In this document: positions 8,815 to 16,323 of the stretch, piece after piece
Layout of the letters: each line of letters opens with the position of its first letter
Numbering within the stretch: position 1 is the first letter of the stretch
NCBI RefSeq assembly: GCF_007747995.1
Contig: NZ_CP036276.1
Coordinates: 7,058,001-7,122,000, forward strand
Direction of reading: 5' to 3'
Source: Symmachiella dynata
GTDB taxonomy: Bacteria; Planctomycetota; Planctomycetia; Planctomycetales; Planctomycetaceae
Length of the DNA: 64,000 nt
Made by a program: the position numbers and the translations under genes
The notes under the pieces: model-generated
Databases searched by the model: none
What the model was told of the DNA's origin: nothing
What the model saw: only the letters and a program-made list of their open reading frames with translations

Positions 8815-9873
8815 ATGGATCAACCCGCCTTGGAGTTTCTCAAAGCGTTACTGTCCGCCCCCAGCCCTTCGGGGTATGAGCAACCGGTGCAAGCCGTGGT
8901 CCGAGAATTTGCCGACAAATTCGCGGCTGAGGTGACCACCGACTGGCATGGAAACGTCATCGCCGCTGTCAATCCGACCGGTTCGCCGCGGATCATGCTC
9001 GCCGGGCATTGCGATCAAATCGGCCTGATGGTCAAGCATATTGACGACGAAGGTTATGTCTGGGTCGACCCGATTGGCGGCTGGGATGTGCAGATGCTGA
9101 TCGGCCAAAACATGCTGATCCACAATGCAGCGGGAGCGGTCCCCGGGGTTATCGCCCGCAAAGCGATTCATCTACTCACCCCCGATGAACGCAAACAAGT
9201 CCCTGAGATGTCGGACCTATGGATCGACATCGGTGCCAAGGACAAAGCCCAGGCGGAGGAATTGATCGCAATCGGTGACCCGGTGACGTTTGAATTGGGA
9301 TTCCGGGAATTGCAAAACGGCTTGGCGACCGCTCCCGGCATGGACAACAAGGTCGGTGCCTGGGTGGTGATGAATGCACTCAAGCAGGTGGCCGCCGGGA
9401 ATCCGCAGGCAGCGGTCTTCGCTGTTTCCACCGTTCAAGAAGAAATTGGTCTGCGTGGTGCCAAAACGAGTGCCTATTCGATTGAGCCGCAATTAGGAAT
9501 TGCTGTCGACGTCACGCACGCCACCGATTGCCCGACCGTCGATAAGCAAAAATACGGCGACATCAAAATGGGCAGCGGCCCGGTGGTGTATCGCGGCCCG
9601 AACGTCAATCCGGTGATGCACGAACAACTGAAATCGACATCCGCCACGAGTAAAATTCCTGCGCAAATCGCCGGTATCTCCCGCCCCGCGGGGAACGACG
9701 CCAACGCCATGCAAATCAACCAAGGGGGCATGGCCACCGCCATTGTGGCGATTCCCAATCGGTATATGCACAGCCCGGTGGAGGTGATTTCGCTGGACGA
9801 CCTAGAAAATGCCGCGCAACTCATTGCGGAATTTTGTCTGTCGCTGACGCCTGAGAGTGACTTCACGCCCTGA
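8815..9873 (+). CDS. M42 family metallopeptidase (glutamyl/deblocking aminopeptidase type)
   Basis: Cytoplasmic di-metal aminopeptidase of about 352 residues that trims peptides from the N-terminus. Metal and catalytic residues are recognisable: AGHCDQIGLMV (His65, Asp67), PGMDNKVGAW (Asp177), VQEEIGLRGA (catalytic Glu209 and ligand Glu210), VDVTHATD, and a final RYMHSPVEV (His319). Length and motif order match the M42 family (FrvX/YsdC, PepA of lactococci). Start choice is uncertain among ATG 8803, 8806 and 8815, all following AAAAGGA; 8815 gives the common MDQPALEFLKAL opening. It is a stand-alone gene. Confidence 0.9.
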   Translation: MDQPALEFLKALLSAPSPSGYEQPVQAVVREFADKFAAEVTTDWHGNVIAAVNPTGSPRIMLAGHCDQIGLMVKHIDDEGYVWVDPIGGWDVQMLIGQNMLIHNAAGAVPGVIARKAIHLLTPDERKQVPEMSDLWIDIGAKDKAQAEELIAIGDPVTFELGFRELQNGLATAPGMDNKVGAWVVMNALKQVAAGNPQAAVFAVSTVQEEIGLRGAKTSAYSIEPQLGIAVDVTHATDCPTVDKQKYGDIKMGSGPVVYRGPNVNPVMHEQLKSTSATSKIPAQIAGISRPAGNDANAMQINQGGMATAIVAIPNRYMHSPVEVISLDDLENAAQLIAEFCLSLTPESDFTP

Positions 9874-9983
9874 TTGTGAATTTGGGCGAGCCCAGTGGAA
9901 TTTGTATGAACCGCCGGCGGCAATTTTGCGTTGCCGCATCAGAAAGACGATTTTCACCGAAACACCGGACCTGACAGTAAGCT

Positions 9984-11423
9984 ATGCCGAACATCACCTG
10001 CCCCCAATGCCGTGCCGAGATTGATGACGATTTGTGGGAAAGCACGGGACGGGCCGAATGTCCGTTTTGCGGGGCAGACATGCCGGAATTGGCAACCGCT
10101 GCTCCTATTGAAAACAGCGTCTCCGGTGCAGAAGCTGGGCGGATTTCTCTGCCGCCGTTGCCGTCAAAAAGTGTGATTCAAATCATCGAAGCCTCGCCCG
10201 ACCGCCGCGTGTTTTACATACCTGGCGGCCGAGCGGGGGGCATCGGTTTTTTTGCGTTGGTCTGGAACGGCTTTATGGCGGTGTTTACGACGGTGATGAT
10301 ATCGTCGGGGCTGGGTGACAAACCGGGTGACATGCCCCCGCTAGGTCTTGCCGCCTTTCTCAGTCTGTTTTGGATCATCGGACTTGGCCTTGCGTATTGG
10401 TGGGTCAAAGCCAGATTCCAAAGACTGTTCGTGATGCTCGATCCGGGACGGATCGTAATCCAACGCGTTTTATTTGGCCGCAAGCGGGTCGATGAAACGG
10501 AGCTAAAGAAGACCTCGCGGGCCGAATTGATTGAGGCTTACCGACAAAACAACCGTCCGGTGTATCGCATCGAAATCGTCGGCGATAACCGCACAGCTAA
10601 GTTTGGCACATCGTTGGAACGGGAGGAGAAGAACTGGTTCGTCGACCGCATCAACGAGTTTTTGCACCCTGCTGGGACACCGCCGACCGGTGCTGCCAAA
10701 TTCTGTTCTCAATGCGGTGAAGGTCTCCAGGAGGCCCAACCCGATCCCGTGACCGGAGCGGTGACTTGTTCTGCTTGCGGCACCATGGTTTCCAGCGCGA
10801 ACATCGACGCTGAAGGGGAAATGACCGAGGCCAAAGAGAATGCGGAGATCGACACAGCCGAACTTGTTCAACCAACCGACGTGATCATCGATGAACAACG
10901 CGGAGATCATTTAAAGTTTCATCTCCCGATTTGTTCGCACGCAACGCTGTCCTGGATCGTGGCCGGCATGGCGTTTTTGTTTGGTGGTATTTTTCTGGCA
11001 ACCAGCTTGGCGAATTTGGTCAATTTTGAAAAATTCGATCTGATAAGAACGTTGTTCCTCATTCCGTTTGTGATGGGCGGACTGGTGCCGATCAGCGTGG
11101 GCCTCTTCGCACTGCGTGGCCGCATTACGGCCGATATTACATCGCAGCGGATCAAAGTCCGCTATCATTTGGGGCTAATCGGAAAATCCAAAGAGATGGC
11201 GACCGACCAAATCACCGAAGTGAAACTCATGACCGGCGCGCCCTCCGATTCCCGCATCCAGAACAAATCAGGCCGGTCGCACAGCAATAACATCGCTGCC
11301 AGCGTCGTCAAATCAGCCGACCACATGATCCCGCTCACCCTGATCCACGACAAACCAACCGCCCGCTACGTCACGCAACTGGTACGACGCCAATTGCGAG
11401 AAATGGGTGTCGAGTTCCCGTAG
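9984..11423 (+). CDS. double-module zinc-ribbon / membrane / PH-like protein, unknown function
   Basis: Membrane protein of 479 residues, not recognised as a named family. It appears to be two copies of one module. Module 1 has a zinc ribbon (CPQC at residue 6, CPFC at about 27), two membrane segments (about 82-105 and 117-140), a beta-rich soluble part and a helix ending ENWFVDRINEFL-like. Module 2 has another ribbon (CSQC at about 237, CSAC at about 258), two membrane segments (about 313-335 and 350-372), a beta-rich region starting GRITADITSQRIKVRYHLG and a closing helix ARYVTQLVRRQLREMG. That last helix is nearly identical to the C-terminus of the four proteins encoded at 12046-14769, so all are related. 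The beta-rich parts look like bacterial PH domains (inference). Confidence 0.75.
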   Translation: MPNITCPQCRAEIDDDLWESTGRAECPFCGADMPELATAAPIENSVSGAEAGRISLPPLPSKSVIQIIEASPDRRVFYIPGGRAGGIGFFALVWNGFMAVFTTVMISSGLGDKPGDMPPLGLAAFLSLFWIIGLGLAYWWVKARFQRLFVMLDPGRIVIQRVLFGRKRVDETELKKTSRAELIEAYRQNNRPVYRIEIVGDNRTAKFGTSLEREEKNWFVDRINEFLHPAGTPPTGAAKFCSQCGEGLQEAQPDPVTGAVTCSACGTMVSSANIDAEGEMTEAKENAEIDTAELVQPTDVIIDEQRGDHLKFHLPICSHATLSWIVAGMAFLFGGIFLATSLANLVNFEKFDLIRTLFLIPFVMGGLVPISVGLFALRGRITADITSQRIKVRYHLGLIGKSKEMATDQITEVKLMTGAPSDSRIQNKSGRSHSNNIAASVVKSADHMIPLTLIHDKPTARYVTQLVRRQLREMGVEFP

Positions 11424-11449
11424 ACGATGTTGTGCTTTCGCGAGGAGAT

Positions 11450-11832
11450 GTTGTGCGCGGGTCTCCGACCCCGCACTCGCCCGACCGCAGGTCTCCCGCA
11501 GAACGTGGATTCGAAACCGCCGTTGTTAGTAAAAAAGCCTCACGCAAAGCCGCAAAGCTCGCAAAGAGATTTGCGATGTTGATGTGGTTAGCATCGGTTT
11601 GCGTAGATCGCGCCGTACCTGCCCAAGCAATTTGCTTACAAAAATGCTACCCACACCACACAGCCTCCCTTTCTGAATCCGTTTCTCCTGGTCACTCCAT
11701 TGCGGTCTTTGCGACTTAGCGTGAGTCTTTTTGTCTGCGTTATGGAGTTTGACGGCTAAAGCCTCAGCAGCGAGAACCCCCGTAGAACGGGGGTCGATTC
11801 GGCGGGTTATCTCCCCCCACCCCGCCGTAAAC
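11450..11832 (+). repeat. 383-bp MITE-like dispersed element, copy A
   Basis: This is closely similar to 41174-41556, with the same length. It starts with the GTTGTGCGCGGGTCTCC hairpin head, contains an arm CTCACGCAAAGCCGCAAAG (11539-11557) and its imperfect complement (11707-11725), and ends with CCCGCCGTAAAC. No ORF within it resembles a transposase. Confidence 0.85.
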
Positions 11833-11859
11833 GACGGGGCTAATACCGCTGCGCGGGGC

Positions 11860-11880
11860 GCCCGGTGAACCGGGCTTTTG
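11860..11880 (+). terminator. possible terminator-like hairpin
   Basis: GCCCGGT-GA-ACCGGGC (11860-11875) followed by TTTTG. The stem is good but the T-run is short, and it lies at the end of a repeat block, far from the preceding gene, so a terminator role is only possible. Confidence 0.35.
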
Positions 11881-12045
11881 TGCTCACTACGGTCTCGGTG
11901 GTTGTCGTCCGGTCCTGGGATCCTCAGTCGGATGGCAACGTAAAGACAGATGGACCGACTGAATATATCGGTAAATTTCGTTGGTCGTTTCGCGTTTGAA
12001 CATTGGGGAGGGTAACCCAACTGGCTCGAAATGGGACGACACCTG

Positions 12046-12735
12046 ATGCGAACGATTCCCTATATGTGCTTGGCGTGCGGTGAGATCGTCGACGTAGCGG
12101 TTCCCATCGGTGAAACGGGACCGGGCCGTTGTCCGATGTGTGGTGGGGAGTTGACGTGCGATTTTGATTTGCCGGTCAATGAGCACGTCCGGGTTGAGGT
12201 TCAGACGCCGGAGCGATTGCGGTTGTGTTATCCTTGCGTCATCCCGGCACCAGGGCTATTTCAAAAAATAGCGTGGTTTCAATTTTCACTATCGCCGATT
12301 GTTATCATTTGGATGATGGTACAGTCGTGTTCGCAAAGACCATCCATTTTCGGCTTTGTACTATGTCTAGGTGTTGTTGCTTATTTCGTGATGTGTTCGG
12401 TCATATGTCTGTATATCGGGCTTCTTATTGCGTTCGGTCGCACGACACTCGATTTCGATAGAAAATGCTTGGATATTAAAATGCGCTTATGGGGATATTG
12501 TCGAACACGGACAGTAAAACTCAATAAAATTCAAAGCATTTATTCGTTCAGAAGCATTTGTACGGTTCAAGAAATGAACCATGACTCGCGAAATCGAATG
12601 ATTCTGTGGGGACGTAAAAAAACTTATCGATATTTGTCGATTAAAGGAGGGACTGATTTCGACTCGGCCCGCTACGTTACCCACCTGATTCGCCGACAAC
12701 TGATCACCATGGGGCACGAACTACAGGATGGCTAA
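12046..12735 (+). CDS. zinc-ribbon membrane protein, array member 1 (type A)
   Basis: First of four tandem paralogues (229 residues, function unknown). Cys8, Cys11, Cys29 and Cys32 form an N-terminal zinc ribbon. A conserved linker PERLRL follows, then two membrane segments (about 85-105 and 108-135), a beta-rich PH-like segment starting RTTLDFDRKCLDIKM, and a C-terminal helix SARYVTHLIRRQLITMG ending LQDG. I start at ATG 12046, not 12031, because MRTIPYMCLACGEIVDV then aligns residue for residue with the MxxxFPIxCxxC start of the other copies. Its last 8 bases overlap the next gene. The core is closest to array member 3 and is AT-rich compared with its ends. Confidence 0.75.
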   Translation: MRTIPYMCLACGEIVDVAVPIGETGPGRCPMCGGELTCDFDLPVNEHVRVEVQTPERLRLCYPCVIPAPGLFQKIAWFQFSLSPIVIIWMMVQSCSQRPSIFGFVLCLGVVAYFVMCSVICLYIGLLIAFGRTTLDFDRKCLDIKMRLWGYCRTRTVKLNKIQSIYSFRSICTVQEMNHDSRNRMILWGRKKTYRYLSIKGGTDFDSARYVTHLIRRQLITMGHELQDG

Positions 12736-13414
12736 GACCTTTCCTATTCAATGTCATAGCTGCACGGAAATCCTGGACGTTGCTGCGGACATGGACGTAA
12801 CCGCCCACTACGATTGTCCGATGTGCGGTGCGGCTATCGAGATCGCCGAGGCGGAAGACTTCGACCTGCCTTGCCCGGCTGCGGTGGTCATCGAGGAACA
12901 GACGCCTGAGCGTTTGCGGCTGCGCGTGGTCGAAAGTCCCCGGGGAAGCGATGGTTACTATTTAGCGCTCTTATTTATGGGCATCGGACTCGTTTTAATA
13001 GGCTATGTCGTATTGGTACTGAGTATTGATTTTGATTATCCATTTCCATTGATTCACAACAACATAATTGATCAATTATTCTACGGGATAATCTCGCTGG
13101 GAGGAGGTACCCTTCAATTGACTGCAGCTAGATCACTAGAATTGGCAGGTGAAAATGTCACCATTCGATATTATGTTTTTGGGCTGGATTTTTTCCGAAG
13201 GAGGACGCGTTCGACCTTAATCGATAGCGTCTACACTGTGCCCCCTCACGCTAATTTTAAGCCTCTTCGTGTCTGGCAAGTTATCCTCGCGGTTGGATCA
13301 AAATTTCATACACGACGTTCGATTCTCACCCCAAATCCCGACCTAGCCCGCTACGTTACCCACCTCCTCCGCCGACATCTGATCACCATAGGACACGAAC
13401 TACAGGATGGCTGA
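12728..13414 (+). CDS. zinc-ribbon membrane protein, array member 2 (type B)
   Basis: This paralogue (228 residues) has a zinc ribbon at Cys9, Cys12, Cys30 and Cys33, then EEQTPERLRLRV and SPRGSDGYYLALL, two membrane segments (about 78-100 and 110-135), the motif ARSLELAGENVTIRYYVFG opening a PH-like beta region, RRRTRSTLIDSVYTV, and the common helix ARYVTHLLRRHLITIG-HELQDG. It overlaps both neighbours by 8 bases. Its core closely matches member 4 (SPRGSD, ARSLELAG, RTRS-LI-SV) and not members 1 or 3. Unknown function; it is expected to sit in the cytoplasmic membrane with the ribbon inside the cell. Confidence 0.75.
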   Translation: MAKTFPIQCHSCTEILDVAADMDVTAHYDCPMCGAAIEIAEAEDFDLPCPAAVVIEEQTPERLRLRVVESPRGSDGYYLALLFMGIGLVLIGYVVLVLSIDFDYPFPLIHNNIIDQLFYGIISLGGGTLQLTAARSLELAGENVTIRYYVFGLDFFRRRTRSTLIDSVYTVPPHANFKPLRVWQVILAVGSKFHTRRSILTPNPDLARYVTHLLRRHLITIGHELQDG

Positions 13415-14093
13415 GACTTTTCCAATCAAATGTGGTAGCTGCACAGAAATTATCGACGTCGCTGCGGACAGTGACCCGGTCGCCGCCTACAATTGTCCGA
13501 TGTGTGGCGCGGCTATCGTGATCGCCGAGGCGGTAGACTTTGAACTGCCTTGCCCGGCGGAGGTGGTGGTTGAGGAGCAAACGCCTGAGCGTTTGCGGTT
13601 TCGGCTGCGGTCAAGTTTACGAGGGTCGAATAGTCATGCGTTTGCAATGACAGTTTGTGTGGGATTCCCAATTCTTGATCTGTTATCGGAAATTGGAATC
13701 GCTTGGGTGCGTTCCGGCCATCTTCCGGGGGTGTTCCAATTATTGACCCAAGCCGCGATTTGCACTCTCATCGCGTTTTTTCTGGCGTCTTTTATTCTTT
13801 TTGGATCGACGACCATCGAATTGTCACACGGGGAGTGCTTCGTGCGAGAGCGAGGATTCTTCCTTCCGGTTAAGTGGCAATGTCCTATCGGCGACATGAC
13901 ATTCGTGAGAATGCGAAGCAAGCGATCTCGGCTATGGCCATTTCGCATTTTTGTATACTGCACCGATGTCACAATACGATGGCGGGGCAGCTACCAATGG
14001 GCAGAATCACCAAATCCCCGCATCGCTCGCTACGTCACCCACCTCCTCCGCCGACAACTGATCACCATGGGACATAACCTGCACAATGGATGA
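13407..14093 (+). CDS. zinc-ribbon membrane protein, array member 3 (type A)
   Basis: This paralogue (228 residues) has a zinc ribbon at Cys9, Cys12, Cys30 and Cys33. The N-terminal 65 residues are almost the same as member 2, but after PERLRFRL the sequence changes. It has two membrane segments (about 75-92 and 108-132), FGSTTIELSHGECFVRERG as the PH-like opening (compare FGRTTLDF in member 1), and the shared ending ARYVTHLLRRQLITMGHNLHNG. It overlaps the previous and next genes by 8 bases each. The mix of a conserved head and tail with a divergent middle suggests recombination or gene conversion among array members. Function unknown. Confidence 0.75.
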   Translation: MAETFPIKCGSCTEIIDVAADSDPVAAYNCPMCGAAIVIAEAVDFELPCPAEVVVEEQTPERLRFRLRSSLRGSNSHAFAMTVCVGFPILDLLSEIGIAWVRSGHLPGVFQLLTQAAICTLIAFFLASFILFGSTTIELSHGECFVRERGFFLPVKWQCPIGDMTFVRMRSKRSRLWPFRIFVYCTDVTIRWRGSYQWAESPNPRIARYVTHLLRRQLITMGHNLHNG

Positions 14094-14769
14094 GATCTTT
14101 CCCATTCAATGTCGTACCTGTGCGGAGATTATAGATGTCGTTGCGAATATTGACGTAGTCGCGCCTTACGAATGCCCTTTGTGCGGCGCGGACATCGCGA
14201 TTAGCGAGGCGGAGGATTTCGATCTGCCTTGTCCGGCGGAGGTGGTGATTGAGGAACAGAGTGATAATTTCTTGAGATTTCGGGTGGCAGATAGTCCCAG
14301 AGGTAGCGACAGCTTCTATTTGGGACGTTTGTTTTTTGTCATCGGTCTCGTTTTTTTAGGGTGTGTTGTATTGATGCACTTTATCGACTTCGATTTTTGG
14401 CCTCGATATTTTGACGATCCCCTTTTTGTTTTAATGTACGGATTAGGCTTTCTGGGCACGGGTGTCCTTCAAATGACGCAAGCAAGATCGCTAGAATTGG
14501 CGGGGAATCATCTGACCGCTCGATATCATGTTCTTGGGGTGACTTATTTTCAAAAGAGGACTCGTTCGGGCCTAATCAACAGCGTACACGTGGTAATACC
14601 TGCAATAACTATTTGGCCAGTTCGTATTTGGCAAGTTGTCATTGCCGATCGCCCTAAAACACATGGACGTTTTTTAATTTTCACGTACAACCGAGACGCT
14701 GCACGCTACATTACCCACACCATCCGCCGACAATTAAAAACCATGGGACACGAACTGCAGGATGGATGA
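14086..14769 (+). CDS. zinc-ribbon membrane protein, array member 4 (type B)
   Basis: This paralogue (227 residues) has Cys9, Cys12, Cys30 and Cys33, then SPRGSDSFYLGRLFFVIG leading into the first membrane segment and MYGLGFLGTGVLQMTQ in the second. ARSLELAGNHLTARYHVLG, KRTRSGLINSVHVV and a WP-VRIWQVV strand follow, and then the closing helix ARYITHTIRRQLKTMG-HELQDG. It is type B, matching member 2 along its whole length. It overlaps the MATE transporter gene by 8 bases at a junction of the same design as those between array members, so the transporter is translationally tied to the array. Confidence 0.75.
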   Translation: MDEIFPIQCRTCAEIIDVVANIDVVAPYECPLCGADIAISEAEDFDLPCPAEVVIEEQSDNFLRFRVADSPRGSDSFYLGRLFFVIGLVFLGCVVLMHFIDFDFWPRYFDDPLFVLMYGLGFLGTGVLQMTQARSLELAGNHLTARYHVLGVTYFQKRTRSGLINSVHVVIPAITIWPVRIWQVVIADRPKTHGRFLIFTYNRDAARYITHTIRRQLKTMGHELQDG

Positions 14770-16141
14770 ACCCAAGGGGGAACGTGAGCGGAGTCCCGTT
14801 TTGACGGGGCCGGTGGGTAGAGCGGTGATGGTGCTGGCGCTGCCGGTGCTGGTTGAGCAGTTGCTTAGTTTCAGCGTGGGGATGGTTGATACCTATCTCG
14901 CCAGTATGAGCACCAATGCCACCACGGCGGTCGGGTCGGCGGCTTATGTAGGGTGGTTGGCGTCGTTGATCATTTCGTTTGTGGGCACCGGTACCACGGC
15001 GCTGGTTGCGCGGCATTGGGGGGCGGGTGAACACGACGCGGCCAATCGCATTGCCAACCGCTCGATGGCCATGGCGGCCTGCATGGGACTGTTGGTCTTC
15101 GTGTTTGTTTTTTTTGCGGCACCGGCGTTTGCAATGCTGCAACAGATGGAGGGCGAGACCTATGACATCGTGGTCCGCTACCTACGGCTTGACGGTCTGG
15201 GGTTGATCTTTGCCAGCATCACGCTGGTCGGCTCCGCTGCACTCCGCGGGGCGGGTAATATGCGGACACCGATGAAAATTCTGGGCATCGTGAATGTGCT
15301 GAACGTTATTGTCTCGGCCACATTGGTTTACGGCCTCGGTCCGATTCCAACGCTGGGCGTCGATGGCATTGTGATCGGAACGGTCGTGGCCCGCACAAGC
15401 GGGGGCTTGTTGATGATCTGGGTGTTGTTTCGCGGCAACAGCGGGTTACAACTGCACCGCCACGAAATTCACCTCAAAGGCTTGGAAGTCACCCGCATCA
15501 TGCGGATCGGTCTGCCGGCTGCCTCGGAGGGGATCATCATGTGGGCGGGAAATCTGTTGTTCCTGATGATCATTTCACGGCTCAGCCTCGAAGGATTTAG
15601 CAAACCATTTTATGCGGCGCATATCATTGGTATTCGCGTCGAGGCGCTCACGTATCTGCCGGCGGTTGCTTGGGGACATGCGGCAGCAACGATGATCGGA
15701 CAGGCACTCGGCGCGGGTGATGCCCAGCGCGCGCGACGAGCGGGGCAAATGGCGGTCCTGCAATGCAGTCTGCTGGCAGCCGGGTTGATGGCGTTTTACT
15801 ACTTCGGGGCGGAGTGGATTTATACGTTGATGACCAAAGATGTCGCCGTCCGCGCCATCGGCATACCCGCATTTCAGTTTATGGCGCTGTTCCAAGTGCC
15901 GTTGGTATTGTCGATCGTCTACGTCTTGGCGCTGCACGGCGCAGGGGAGACGCGGTATCCGTTGATCTTTACAATCATCGGCGTGCTGTTCATCCGCGTG
16001 CCGCTGGGGTATTTGTGCGGCATCGTCCTGCACGGGGGACTGATCGGTGCCTGGGTCGGCATGAATGTCGACGTCACCATCCGCGCGATTCTGTTGTTCA
16101 TCCGCTTCCGCTGGGGCGATTGGCAAGGCACTCGTGTGTAA
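14762..16141 (+). CDS. MATE family efflux transporter
   Basis: Multidrug and toxic compound extrusion antiporter (459 residues, about 12 membrane helices) that exports organic cations or metabolites with Na+ or H+. The first lobe begins GRAVMVLALPVLVEQLLSFSVGMVDTYLAS and the second begins IMRIGLPAASEGIIMWAGN; both are the MatE-domain openings. The lobes end with GMNVDVTIRAILLF-type helices. Its ATG lies 8 bases inside the last zinc-ribbon paralogue, with CTGCAGG just ahead, so expression depends on the array. Substrate is unknown. The link with four membrane-bound ribbon proteins is not a standard MATE context. Confidence 0.92.
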   Translation: MDEPKGERERSPVLTGPVGRAVMVLALPVLVEQLLSFSVGMVDTYLASMSTNATTAVGSAAYVGWLASLIISFVGTGTTALVARHWGAGEHDAANRIANRSMAMAACMGLLVFVFVFFAAPAFAMLQQMEGETYDIVVRYLRLDGLGLIFASITLVGSAALRGAGNMRTPMKILGIVNVLNVIVSATLVYGLGPIPTLGVDGIVIGTVVARTSGGLLMIWVLFRGNSGLQLHRHEIHLKGLEVTRIMRIGLPAASEGIIMWAGNLLFLMIISRLSLEGFSKPFYAAHIIGIRVEALTYLPAVAWGHAAATMIGQALGAGDAQRARRAGQMAVLQCSLLAAGLMAFYYFGAEWIYTLMTKDVAVRAIGIPAFQFMALFQVPLVLSIVYVLALHGAGETRYPLIFTIIGVLFIRVPLGYLCGIVLHGGLIGAWVGMNVDVTIRAILLFIRFRWGDWQGTRV

Positions 16142-16224
16142 CGGCACTGACAGTCGAAAACGGTGACGCCGACAATGCGGTAGACGGGCGAGTTTTACCA
16201 TGCCGGCGGACGTCATCCCCCGCG

Positions 16225-16259
<35 letters not shown>

Positions 16260-16323
16260 TGGACTGTGAGCAATATCATCTAGCGCTGTCGTAATCGAAT
16301 GTTCCCAACTGCAGGCAATTGCT

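Larger units (their letters stand above)
11424..12045. other. repeat-filled spacer before the zinc-ribbon array
   Basis: No gene. It holds copy A of the 383-bp repeat, several hairpins (ACCCCCG/CGGGGGT at 11776-11794; CCCCGCCGT/ACGACGGGG at about 11820) and then about 150 bases of leader with GGGAGGG about 20 bases before an ATG at 12031. Confidence 0.6.

Noticed and set aside
11526-12020. 164-codon minus-strand ORF in the repeat block
   Set aside because: It spans the 383-bp repeat and hairpins; the second repeat copy does not preserve it as one frame.
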